This document shows positions 31,681 through 41,150 of a stretch of 64,000 bases of DNA, piece by piece. Each line of letters begins with the position of its first letter. Position 1 is the stretch's first letter. The notes beneath the pieces are model-generated. The model searched no databases and was not told the DNA's origin. It saw only the letters and a list, made by a program, of their open reading frames with translations. Source of the DNA: Neoceratodus forsteri (Eukaryota > Chordata > Ceratodontiformes > Ceratodontidae); contig CM057456.1 in NCBI GenBank assembly GCA_016271365.2, forward strand, positions 1,393,407,501 through 1,393,471,500, given 5' to 3'. The position numbers were made by a program, and so were the translations under genes.

Positions 31681-32672
31681 GTTGCAGGCTTTGGGTCTTT
31701 CCGAGGATGTCCTCACCGTGGTGGAGGCATCCAGAAAGGAATCAACCAGGAAGTGTTATGCCTTCAAATGGAAAAGGTTTTCCATTTGGTGTCAGGGCAA
31801 GGGCCTGGACCCTCGGCCTGTCCAACTACTGTCCAAAGGGGGTCTTCGGTCATCGACCCTTAGGGTGCACCTGGCAGCCATCTCTGCTTACGGGGCACGG
31901 GGCGGTCAGCCAACTGTGCAGGAGACAGTGGTCGGGCACTTTTTCATATATCCCCTTCGGTGCGTGAACCTCCACCTCTGTGAAATCTACTGCTGGTACT
32001 GGCAAAGCTCATGGGCAAGCCATTTGAACCAATGCACAAGTGTGCGTTGTCACACCTGTCATGGAAGATGGCCTTCCTGGTGGCTATCACATCTGCTAGA
32101 AGGACGGGGAGCTCCAGGTGCTTTCGGTGGACTACTGTTATCCGGTCTTCCACAGTGAGAGGTTGTCCTGTGCCCCCACCCGAAATTCCTTCCCGAAGGT
32201 GGTGTCAGAGTTTCACCTTAACCAGGTGTTAACTCTGCCAGTATACTAACCTAATGACACCTCGGAGGCCGAGTACAGGCTCCATACTTTGGACCTGAGA
32301 CGAGCTCTCTCCTATTATAAGGTGAGGATGGTGGAAATTCGAGGAGAGAGGTTCGCCAGCTGTTTGTCACCTACGCTGAAGCTGCTTCTGGCAGATGTGC
32401 AGCAAAATAGACTGTTTCAAGGTGGATTACATTTTGCATAAGTCTGTGTTATGAGTTGGCGGGCATGGAGCCTCCCAGAGGGATAAGAGCTCATTCTACC
32501 TGTCATACCGCTGCATCGGTGGCTGCTTCCAGGGACATCCCTATCTAGGAAATCTGTCAGGCTGCTACCTGGAAGTCAGCAAACACCTTCATTACCCATT
32601 ACCACATTGACTTTGAGTCACGCTGGGATGCTGGTTTTGGGGCCTCAGTTCTCCAATTTCTATTTCCCAAGT
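31600..32672 (+). pseudogene. DIRS-5 tyrosine recombinase
   Basis: The core-binding part is well kept: LGLSEDVLTVVEASRKESTR, CYAFKWKRFSIWCQGKGLDP and LRSSTLRVHLAAISAYG (31690-31890). A deletion and frameshift near 31940 break the frame. The catalytic part is readable in pieces: WKMAFLVAITSARR near 32065 with the first Arg, a broken middle, HSTCHT near 32492 (the HxxR Arg is Cys-containing and lost), then FITHYHIDFESRWDAGFG near 32590 with the Tyr kept. Several frameshifts and stops show that it is inactive. Confidence 0.8.
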
Positions 32673-32739
32673 GAGTATCAGTGGGCGGGGTGCGTCTTGC
32701 CTCCCTCCTCTGCGAGAACTGCTAGGAGTCTGCCAATAA

Positions 32740-33055
32740 GTGTGGATGAACAACATATCCACGATCCTAGAAAAACAGGTTACTTACCTGTAACAGTAGT
32801 TCTAGGAGTGGTATATGTTGTTCATCCACACGGTCCCACCCGACCTCCCTGGCTGCGGATGCACAAACCCGGCTTCCAGCGGGCTGAGATCTGGTGTCAT
32901 GAGGCGGAGCCGAGGGTTACACCACCCGGGTAGGTGGGAGGAGCTAGCTTGAAGACTTCCGGCGATCCTTAAAGGGGAAAGGGACATGCCAGTAAGTGTG
33001 GATGAACAACATATACCACTCCTAGAACTACTGTTACAGGTGAGTAACCTGTTTT
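32740..33055 (+). repeat. DIRS-5 internal complementary region and right inverted repeat
   Basis: 32740-32830 reads as an almost continuous palindrome around caggttacttacctgtaaca, with gtgtggatgaacaacatat on the left and its reverse complement on the right. It pairs with both element ends. 32870-33027 is the reverse complement of the left repeat 24625-24785, and acaggtgagtaacctg ends the element. This uninterrupted arrangement is the template by which the split in DIRS-3 can be recognised. Confidence 0.88.
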
Positions 33056-33155
33056 TGTCAACTATTCCAAAAATCTTTGAAAAATTAATTAGGAAGCAAT
33101 TGTTAAAATATCTGGAGGACAACAATAGATTTGATACTTTCAGCATTTAGGCGTT
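33056..33155 (+). mobile_element. Rex1/L2-like LINE, RT fragment right of DIRS-5
   Basis: The plus-strand reading LSTIPKIFEKLIRKQLLKYL continues the reverse transcriptase reading that stops at 24621. The frame runs on to about 33155 (EDNNRFDTFSAF) and then loses similarity. The join across DIRS-5 is therefore codon-to-codon within one or two bases. Confidence 0.75.
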
Positions 33156-33348
33156 ACACTAAAATGCATTTGAAGTATCAGATAATTCTCTGATGAAGCC
33201 TTGATGGTGAAACGTAAGAACTGCTGCTAACCTTGTTACATTCTACACTGGATGGGTAAATAAAATCATGTTCCACTGAACTGAGGATATTTGTTTATCT
33301 CTATGACCCTACCGCAAGGGCGAGTGCAACACCTAAATGCTGAAAGTA
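33135..33348. repeat. 26-bp inverted repeats enclosing about 160 bp
   Basis: tactttcagcatttagg at 33135 and its reverse complement ending at 33348 form 26-bp inverted repeats with two mismatches. The interior (33161-33322) is non-coding and has tctgatgaagccttgatggt near 33191 and an aaataaaa tract near 33260. The unit may be a small non-autonomous element. However, the left arm overlaps sequence that still reads as LINE, so it could also be a rearranged LINE end. No duplication is clear. Confidence 0.4.
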
Positions 33349-34741
33349 CTGAACTGTCCTGCATTTCAAAGCACCTCCTCCCTAGTGCAACTCCTTCATT
33401 GACTCTCAATAGATTTAATAGTTTTCAGTCAGGTTTTCGCCCTCTTCATGGTACCACCACAGCTTTGCTTAAGGTAACCTCAGATTTTCAGCAGGCTCTG
33501 AACACTAGGATGTATGTTGCAGCCATTTTTGTTGACTTGCCAAAAGCTTTCGACACCGTGGACCACGACATCCTCCTGCCCAGACTCCAGTTGGCTAGAC
33601 TGTCACTGGGAGTAGTGGAATAGTTTGGTGCTTATTTGAAGGGCTGTAGACAACTAGTGGCACTAAACAATTTTAGGTAAAATTTGGAGCCCATTATATC
33701 AGGAGTCCTCCCAAGGCTCAATTTTGGGCCCCATACTGTTCAATTTGTATCCGAACAATTTTCCTAAAATGTCTACACAAATTCAGTATTATCTATATGC
33801 AAATGACACTTATATATATGGAGGGACAGACAGTGTCACACATTCAACATGAATTACAGATTGCCTTTAATCAGCTTCAAATGCATTTTAGTAATGATAG
33901 ATTGGTCATGAACACCAAAAAAAACTCAGATTATTTTATTGCATAGAGAAAAAAAGAACAATCCGTTGCAGTCTACTTTGCAAATATTCACTTCTACTAA
34001 TCAGATGCTGCAATTAGTGCAAAGTTACAAATATCTAGGAGTATGGTTTGACAAAAGACGTAAATGGAATGTCTATATTGACAACTTGGATTAGAGTTTG
34101 GGTAAGTGTTTAGGATTTCTACATAAGCATTAATTGTGCATGGATCAACAAACAAGGAAACACGTACTGAAAACGCTGGTACTACTGCTTTTTGATTATG
34201 GAGATGCCTTATTTGCGAGAGCCTCGAGTACAGAGCTAGCGAGATATGATGAGATGCATCATAGGCTCGCTCACTTCACACCTGATGCTCCTTGCATGAC
34301 TCGTAGTTGTGAGTTATTAAATGAACTGGACTGGTTAAAATTAAAAGATCGGAGAAATCACAACATAATCATGCTTATATAGAAATACTATAAGAATCAG
34401 GTTCGAGATTATTTACTGAGTGAACTATCGAGGAGAAAAATTAAATCGGATCTCTCTCTGGTTTAGAATATGTCCCAAGAAAGTGAAATTTGGAAATTAT
34501 TAGAACCCACTTTTTTACTAAGGTCCCTATGCTATGGAACAATGTGTCTACTTATTTAAGGCCAGTAGAGAGTGAAATTAGCAGAAAGAAGATTACTAAA
34601 TGGCTAGTTAGTCCAGCATCCAGGACATTGTCATGCAGCCAGAATTGGGATGCTGGATAGCATGTGTATTACATATTGTGCATTGTATGTATATTTCCTT
34701 TTTTGTATTTTTGCCATCCTTTACTACTGAGAAATGTTACA
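33349..34741 (+). mobile_element. Rex1/L2-like LINE, RT palm to 3' end
   Basis: RT begins with FNSFQSGFRPLHGTTTALLK and has IFVDLPKAFDTVDHDILLPR (33520-33580), with the first catalytic Asp in FVDL. A stop at 33621 and frame changes follow. The YADD site near 33797 reads YAND, and the thumb has a YLGVWFDK motif near 34033. The C-terminal part (34134-34382) is open and includes VLLLFDYGDALFARASS, a phrase typical of jockey-type LINE ends. The 3' part decays by about 34735. Its start overlaps in protein position with 33056-33155, so this may be a second copy of the same family, not a simple continuation. Confidence 0.75.
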
Positions 34742-34746
34742 TAGAA

Positions 34747-36477
34747 TGTGGTAGAGTGGGACACCCCCCCCCCCCCCGGACAAACTTTTTTATTTTCATT
34801 TTATTTTTTTTTCTGTCTCTCTTATTATTTTAAAAACCTACTGCAGTAGTACTCTTTTAAATCTCATTTATTTTTATTTTCCTGTATCCTATATTTCTAC
34901 TATAATAGGGTTGGCTTCCTATTATAGTACTCTTCTCCATCTGTCCTCTCTGTTATTCTTCTGTCCAGGAGGTGTGGTAGTCCCACGTATTAAAACAACG
35001 AGAGTGTCATTATTCTATGTAGCATTCAAGCACTCTATTTACATGTAATTCCTCTCCGAATAATATTTCTCCATTAGGAGTAAATAGTGCTTGAAAAGGA
35101 GAAGGAACCCCGCCCCCCTTCTTATGATTGTCCCTCGGGTTGTGTTCTGTGCACAAGAAAGGAGTCCCGCGGGAGGGCGGGGAGTGAAGCAGAATGCAGC
35201 TAAGAAAGACTGTAATTGCAGTAACCAGAACATGTTGTAGGAGGTGACAATTCCCTGACAGAGTGTCGACTTGCGAGGAGAGGTTGTTTAAACAAAGCGG
35301 GATATTAGTGTGAGGTGAGCGAGTGGAGTGCTGGATGTTTTGCCCAGTTGTTCTCTGCTGTCTCACTGGTAAAAGAATGACAGCTCTGAACAGCTATGGG
35401 AAGGAGTTGCGCTTGGGTTGATAGAAGCGCCCTTCCCGTCAACTTCCATTTTTCCCAAAAGGAACTTGCCCCACTACAAGGGTTGTTTCCCCTCTAGCGC
35501 CATTACTCCCAGAAATTACAGTTAGGCTGGCTTTCTTTTTTGTTTAAGCGTTAGTAAGGCACAGGAACAAAAGCATCGTCGCTAGTTGAAAGAAAATCAG
35601 TGTGTTTGCACTGAGTGTACAGATTCCCCCCCTTTTCTTTCGATATCCAAGCAGTTGCCTGTTTATAAGGTCGCAACAAAGGATAAAATAACAAAATAAA
35701 CCTGCATTCAAGTCGAAGTTACCTGAAAGTATTGCTCAGGAAGGGACCTTGCAACTCATTTCCAGAACAGCAACATAAAGCTGAGAATTAAAGTAACAGT
35801 ACTATTTTTGTCTTGTATGATTTGCTCACATTTAATGGTGGGTTTACGTTGTACTTCAGGCATTCCATTTTAAGGTAAAAAGAAAGAATGCCTCCTTATT
35901 AGTCCACACATATCCCCTACTAACAGGTAGGCGTATATAGGGACTAAACGCCTCTCTCTTCCCTGCTTTTATAGTACCCTTCAAAATGAGGCATTACATA
36001 ACAGGGGGAGGAGTCAGGATGTTAAGTGATCCTTTCATATGCAGTTAGAAGTTGACGTTTTTCCTAAAAAAATATTAGATTTAGTTAAAAGAAATAGATA
36101 CTGGATGTAAATCAAATGAATTTCGTGGACTCAGACACAGCCCAAATGCATGTATTAGCATAGACTATTTTTTTGTATTAGTGTTAGGTGCGGAGCCAAT
36201 GTAGAATGATGTCATCAAGTAGGCAGTATATATGGACTAAAATTGAACCATGATTCAGATAGGTGTTGGACACAGAGGATGGTGGTCCTGTCAGGTGGAT
36301 GGGATCACTCTGTGTGGTATTTGTTTGACCTAAACTGTGAAAGTTATTTTCTTTTGTTGCTTTAGTGAATAAGTTTGATTTGATTTGCACTTTAAATAAA
36401 TCTTCACAGCACACTAAGCCAGTGTGTTTCTTCAACTAAAGTTTGTCTTGTGTTGTCACTCAACCCACTCTTCTACA
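34747..36477 (+). repeat. 5' LTR of the Gmr1-type element
   Basis: The LTR starts TGTGGTAGAG and ends CTTCTACA. Near its 3' part are a CCAAT box (36196-36200), a TATA-like tatatatgg (36227-36235) and a polyadenylation hexamer AATAAA (36395-36400), giving a plausible promoter, short R and U5. A run of C at 34765-34779 is longer than in the 3' LTR. The stretch 35050-35360 is open on the minus strand, but it has no recognisable protein and is repeated in the other LTR, so I do not call a gene. Confidence 0.93.
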
Positions 36478-36497
36478 GTTGGTGTCAGAAGTGGGAT
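36478..36497 (+). other. Primer-binding site
   Basis: Two bases after the LTR the sequence reads tggtgtcagaagtgggat. It starts with TGG, the complement of a tRNA CCA tail, as expected for tRNA-primed minus-strand synthesis. I do not assign the tRNA species. Confidence 0.7.
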
Positions 36498-36568
36498 TCT
36501 GGCTGTCCATAGCTCACTAGGGGGAGGCCAGAAATATACCAGCCTTGGTATTAGTTTGCAAATTCAAG

Positions 36569-37546
36569 ATGGCAACCGGAATTGATCACAAAGTAGGAGC
36601 TGTTACCCGGTCACAGGCAGAACAGTGTGAGGAACCGTTGTGTACTGGACTTCCGGATGTCAGATGGAAAACCACCACAGAAATACCAATGGACAAAGAA
36701 GAAGATGAAGGACGACCAGATACTTCCTCGGATGCTGGGGAAATTCCACCAAGAGATATTAATGATCTTCTCCATTGGCTGGCCGTTCGCCAAATGGAGA
36801 TCGAACGGCAGAGAGACGCAGATGCCCAAGAAAGAGACCGAGATAGGAGAAGACAAGATGCCCGGTGGGTGGAGACTTTACAATTGCTACAACAGCTGGG
36901 TGTGGAACAGGGAACTGGAGGTGGGAATACATCCAACAATCCCAAAGATATAAAACTATCACGAATGTTACCGACAGATGATATACAGGCCTATCTAACC
37001 ACGTTTGAACGAGTAGCTAAGGCATGTGACCGGCCAACCCAACAATGGGTTGTGAGACTGGCTCCCTATCTTACGGGGAAAGCTCAGCTGGCATATAGTA
37101 ATATGGACTCACGGTTGGCAGGTGATTACGAACTGGTAAAGCAGGAGATCCTAAAAAGGTATGATATCAATGCTGAAACCTACCGACAGAGGTTTCGAAC
37201 TTTGAAACATCAGCCTCATGATCCTCCAAGAGAGACATATGTCAGGCTACGTGAACTTTGCCTAAAATGGATTGTGCCAGAGGGAAAGTCAAAAACGGAC
37301 ATTATAGAAATGTTTGTCATGGAACAGTTTCTACAGATTTTGCCTACGGATGTACATATTTGGATTAAAGAGCATAACCCAGAGTCAGCAGAGATGGCGG
37401 TTACCCTGGCTGAGGACTTTTTAGCCGCTCATCAGCCATATAAAAAGGGAGGATCCCGAGTAAATGAACCAGGGATAAAACCTACAGGGGTAAGGCATCC
37501 TCAGACTTTACCATCAAAAACCTATGAACTTGAGAAGGGAAAATGA
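36569..37546 (+). CDS. Gmr1-type Gag with SCAN-like capsid
   Basis: Open for 325 codons from the ATG at 36569 (MATGIDHKVGAVTRSQ). The first 110 residues are charged (a run with QRDADAQERDRDRRRQ). The capsid N-terminal part follows, with YLTTFERVAKACDRP and RLAPYLTGKAQLAY. The capsid C-terminal part, residues about 208-290, matches the SCAN domain pattern: RLRELCLKWIVPE, EMFVMEQFLQILP and AVTLAEDFLA. SCAN domains of vertebrate zinc-finger genes are known to derive from a Gmr1-like capsid. The frame ends in TGA at 37544, and the zinc knuckle lies in the same frame 15 bases later, so the stop may be a mutation or a readthrough codon. Confidence 0.88.
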   Translation: MATGIDHKVGAVTRSQAEQCEEPLCTGLPDVRWKTTTEIPMDKEEDEGRPDTSSDAGEIPPRDINDLLHWLAVRQMEIERQRDADAQERDRDRRRQDARWVETLQLLQQLGVEQGTGGGNTSNNPKDIKLSRMLPTDDIQAYLTTFERVAKACDRPTQQWVVRLAPYLTGKAQLAYSNMDSRLAGDYELVKQEILKRYDINAETYRQRFRTLKHQPHDPPRETYVRLRELCLKWIVPEGKSKTDIIEMFVMEQFLQILPTDVHIWIKEHNPESAEMAVTLAEDFLAAHQPYKKGGSRVNEPGIKPTGVRHPQTLPSKTYELEKGK

Positions 37547-38000
37547 ACTGTATCCATGAATATAATATGTCATAATTGTCAGGGTAGGGGTCATATTGCT
37601 AGATTCTGTCCTTCTAGGAAACCAGAGAAAGCCCACCTAACTTTATTAAATTCAACTTATTTAACTGCCATTGTACAGATACAGAGTCAGAAGGTATTAG
37701 GGTTAATTGATTCCGGTAGTAAAAATACTTTGATTAGAAAAGATTTAATATTGAATGGGACTAGGTGACCCCCCATACAGGTGGTATGTGTACATGGGGA
37801 TAGCCATCAATACCCCACTGTGAAAGTACCTCTTCAGGTTAATGGGGTAGAGTCTGTGGTTACAGCTGGATTAGTTCCATGTCTACCAGTACCGGTAGTG
37901 ATAGGCCATGATTTTCCTGGATTTTCCTCTTTGTTAGTAAACCATAACTCAAGTATGACAGCCATGACAACTAGAGCCCAAAGTAAAAAAGATGTGATAC
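37547..38000 (+). pseudogene. Zinc knuckle and aspartic protease
   Basis: CHNCQGRGHIARFC is a CCHC zinc knuckle (about 37565-37606) of the nucleocapsid type. The retropepsin-like protease follows, with the active-site motif GLIDSGSKNTLI near 37700 and a second conserved strand VVIGHDFPG near 37897. An in-frame TGA at 37766 breaks it between the two. The frame is the same as Gag and runs on into the integrase. The protease would cut the polyprotein in the particle. Confidence 0.8.
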
Positions 38001-39330
38001 TTGGAGAATTATTCCCATTTGATGGAGAAGTATATGGGACCCCTGGGAAGACTAGGAAGTCAGGAAAAGAAAAGAAAAGAGTACAGAAGGAATGGAAACA
38101 AACAACATATAAAATTCCTGATAAAACACCACATATATATGTTAAGTTGGATATGGCAAAGCAACAGCAAAATGACACAACCTTAAAATCTTTTTTCCAG
38201 CAGGTTGGTAAAAGGGAGGTACCAGGAGCCCCTCACATACAGATTAAAAATAACCTATTGTACTGGATATGTAAATATCCAAATACAGGAGAGACAGTGG
38301 AACAATTATTAGTTCCTCAATGCTATAGGGCAGATATATTGGTATTAGGTCATGATGTACCCTGGGCCGGTCATACAGGAAAGGACAAAACTACCAACCA
38401 GATCTTACAAAGATTCTTTTGGCCCGGTATACATCAAGACATAGCCCAATATTGTCAGTCATGTCCAGAATGCCAACTCATTGCTCAAAAAGAAGAGAAC
38501 AGATGTGGTACCTTTATTACCCCTCCCTCTAGTAATGACCCCATTTGAATGGATAGGAATGGATGTGGTGGGACCTCTGGATAAGAGCAGTAAAGGTAAC
38601 AGGTTTATTCTGGTAGTTTGTGACTATGCCTCAAAATATCCTGAGGCAATCCCAATGAGATCGGTGACTACCACTTGGATAGCAGAAGAGTTAGTTAAAC
38701 TATTTAGACGGGTAGGAATTCCTAAGGAAATTGTAACAGATAGAGGAACTAACTTCAATGCAGAATTACTGAGAGAGTTGTATAGATTACTGGGAATAGT
38801 GGCTATTAGAACATCCCCCTATCACCCTCAGACAGATGGGTTAGTAGAACGGTATAATCAAACCTTGAAAAGAATGCTAAGGAAATTTGTGAAGGATGAG
38901 GGAAAAGACTGGGATAAGTATCTCCCCTTTTTATTATTCGCATACAGAGAGGTTCCTCAGGCCTCTACTGGATACTCTCCCTTCTCCCTGTTGTATGGTA
39001 GAAATCCCAGAGGGATATTGGATGTAGTCAAGGAGTGTTGGGAAGAGGGGAAATATTTGAAATCCCCTGGCTTAGCCCAGTATATGAGGCAGCTAAAACA
39101 AAGGTTGGTCTCTTTTGCCCAAAAAGCCCATGAAACAGGGATTGAAGCTCAAAAGGATCAGAAATGTATTTATGATAAGGGAACTAACCAAACAAACAGT
39201 TTTTGTTGGGAGATAAAGTGTTATTATTGTTACCCTCCTCCACTCATAAATTGTTTATGAAATGGCAGGGACCATATGTAATACTTCGTCAGGCCAGCCC
39301 AGTGACTTATGAAATAAGTACCCCTGATTG
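38001..39330 (+). pseudogene. Integrase, placed before reverse transcriptase
   Basis: The HHCC zinc-binding part is at about 38345-38480: HDVPWAGHTGKDKT, then CQSCPEC. A frameshift at about 38500-38540 leads to the 260-codon frame 38481-39260 with the catalytic core: WIGMDVVGPLDKSSKG (first Asp), IVTDRGTNFNAELL (second Asp) and TDGLVERYNQTLKRML (Glu). So the DDE triad is complete. Past 39200 the frame shifts again; a KWQGPY motif near 39262 marks the GPY/F C-terminal module of gypsy integrases. The gene stands upstream of RT, as in Ty1/copia elements and Gmr1. Confidence 0.9.
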
Positions 39331-40412
39331 AAAAGAAAAGACAAAAATCTATCATGCCAATGTATTAAAAAAATGGCATGAAAGACCTGAAACAAATTTA
39401 CAGTTATTTGTAATGCCTGATGAAGCTCAAACAGAAATGGAGTTGGCTTATGGGCGTCTGGAAGAGGAAAAAGGGATAGAGGCGATTAAGATAAATCCAA
39501 ATTTGACAGGACAACAAAAAGGGGAATTGCTGAGCTTAGTTAACAAATTTACAAACACATTTACTAGTACCCCGGGTCTAGCAAAAGGGGTAGAGCATAA
39601 GATATAAACATCTGCTGGGCCAATCAGGAAGAAACCTTACCATCTTCCTGAAAGAAGTAAACCTTTGGTACAAAAGGAGATTCAAAATATGAAGGAACTG
39701 GGAATTATTGAACCCTCACATAGTCCTTGGGGATCTCCTGTTGTAATAGTACCCAAAAAGGAAGGAGGAATCAGGCTCTGTTTAGACTTTCGAGGGATAA
39801 ATCAGGTTTTCCAATTTGATGCCTACCTGATGCCCCGAGTAGATGAAATAATTGAAAAGGTGGGAAATGCCAAATGTATTTCAACTTTGGACCTAACTAA
39901 AGGATATTGGCAAATTCCTTTAGCTGAGGAGTCAAAAGAAAAAACAGCTTTTAGCACTAGTATGGGTTTGTTTCCATTTAAGACTATGCCTTTTGGTCTT
40001 CATGGGGCCCCCGGCAACCTTCCAACGATTTATGGACCAGGTATTGGCACCACATGTGGGTTACTGTGCAGCCTACCTGGACGATATTGTCGTGTTTAGT
40101 TCAGATTGGGGAGCTCACATTAATCACTTAGAGGCAGTAATTGATTCTCTCCAAGAGGTGGGCATGACTATTAACCCCACAAAGTGTACATTGGCACAAG
40201 ATGAAATTAGATATTTAGGCTTTGTTTTAGGGAATGGACTGATTAAACCAGAAGCTAGTAAAATAGAGGCTGTAGCAAATTGTCCTGTACCTAATACCAA
40301 AAAACAACTGAGGTCATTTTTGGGGTTAGCTAGCTATTATAGGAGATTCATACCACAATGTGCAACAATAGCTACCCCTCTTACTGATCTCACCAAAAAA
40401 GAAATTTGGTAA
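39331..40412 (+). pseudogene. Reverse transcriptase of the Gmr1-type element
   Basis: A connecting segment (39413-39604) ends with a TAA at 39605 in the RT frame. RT proper starts with MKELGIIEPSHSPWGSPVV and IRLCLDFRGIN (39690-39800), has ISTLDLTKGYWQIPL with the first Asp near 39880, and FKTMPFGLHGAP near 39980. A frameshift near 40015 leads to AYLDDIVVFS (40069-40098), an intact catalytic YxDD. It continues with YLGFVLGNGLIKPEASKI and RSFLGLASYYRRFIP, ending at a TAA at 40410. Confidence 0.9.
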
Positions 40413-40914
40413 TCAGGTTAAGTGGAACCCCGAATGTGAACAAGCATTTCTACAAATTAAAGCAGCTCTATGCTCTTCCCCAGTGTTACGCAGCCCTAAT
40501 TTTCAGTATCCCTTTGATGTATATACAGATGCCTCTCGTACAGGTATTGGGGCGGTACTTAGCCAAACCATAGGAGGAGAAGAACACCCTGTGGTATACA
40601 TTTCAAGGAAACTGCATGACAGAGAACAAAAATATTCAACCATAGAGCAGGAATGCTTAGCTGTTAAATGGGCAATAGAAACTCTTCGATTTTATCTGTG
40701 GGGAGCTCCTTTTACTCTGATTACAGACCATAATCCTCTTTGTTTTCTTTCACAAATGAAAGACAAGAACACTAGGGTTATGAGGTGGTATCTGGCCCTG
40801 CAACCATATAAAGTTACAGTACAACACAGGGCCGGAACAAAACATGGTAATGTGGACTTCCTCTCCAGATATGGTGCTGACTGTAGCAGCAATAAAAAGA
40901 CGTCTGTCAGTTAG
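40413..40914 (+). pseudogene. RNase H of the Gmr1-type element
   Basis: After a frameshift at the RT end, 40483-40914 is open: YTDASRTGIGAVLSQ (first Asp), EQECLAVKWAIETLR (Glu), ITDHNPLCFL (Asp) and GNVDFLSRYG (last Asp). The four acidic residues of RNase H are all present. It removes the RNA template during cDNA synthesis. No further gene follows before the 3' LTR, so there is no envelope gene. Confidence 0.88.
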
Positions 40915-41150
40915 TGTAAAGAAAAGACACCCCAGGGTAAGTACAGGTAAGGGGGTAATCTTAGGTTGCCTTAGTAGTTCGAAATATTTAAGACGGGCAC
41001 CCTGGGGTGGAGCTTCCTAGAGAAGGTGGTCGGAAGCTCCATACTATCCCTCAGAAAGGGGGTTGGATGTCTATATATATATATAAAAAAAAAAAGAGTA
41101 AACAATCTAGGTATTGTTTTTCCTTTTTTTTTTACTTAACCTTGGGGGAA
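40915..41150 (+). other. 3' non-coding region and polypurine tract
   Basis: This stretch between the RNase H stop and the 3' LTR has no coding potential. It contains a TA/A microsatellite (41068-41096), a T-rich run and, directly before the LTR, cttgggggaa (41141-41150), the likely polypurine tract that primes plus-strand DNA. Confidence 0.75.

Larger units (their letters stand above)
24622..33055 (+). mobile_element. DIRS-5, complete DIRS element carrying a MULE
   Basis: This is a family I element of about 5.9 kb after subtracting the MULE. The left inverted repeat is 24625-24785. Gag runs 24896-25417 plus 27929-29635, RT/RNase H/methyltransferase 30060-31680, recombinase 31600-32672, internal complementary region 32740-32830, right repeat 32870-33027 and right tail to 33052. 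The left and right repeats are near-perfect reverse complements (including tcttcaagctagctcctcc). GTT stands at the left junction and a T run at the right. The insertion site lies inside a LINE reverse transcriptase gene whose codons continue on the other side. Confidence 0.9.

Noticed and set aside
35010..35366. 118-codon minus-strand open frame in the 5' LTR
   Set aside because: It is repeated in the 3' LTR only in part, shows no known motif, and lies in LTR sequence whose composition allows chance openness.
36569..37546. A host SCAN-domain gene
   Set aside because: The SCAN-like region is part of a Gag between an LTR with primer-binding site and a zinc knuckle-protease-integrase series.
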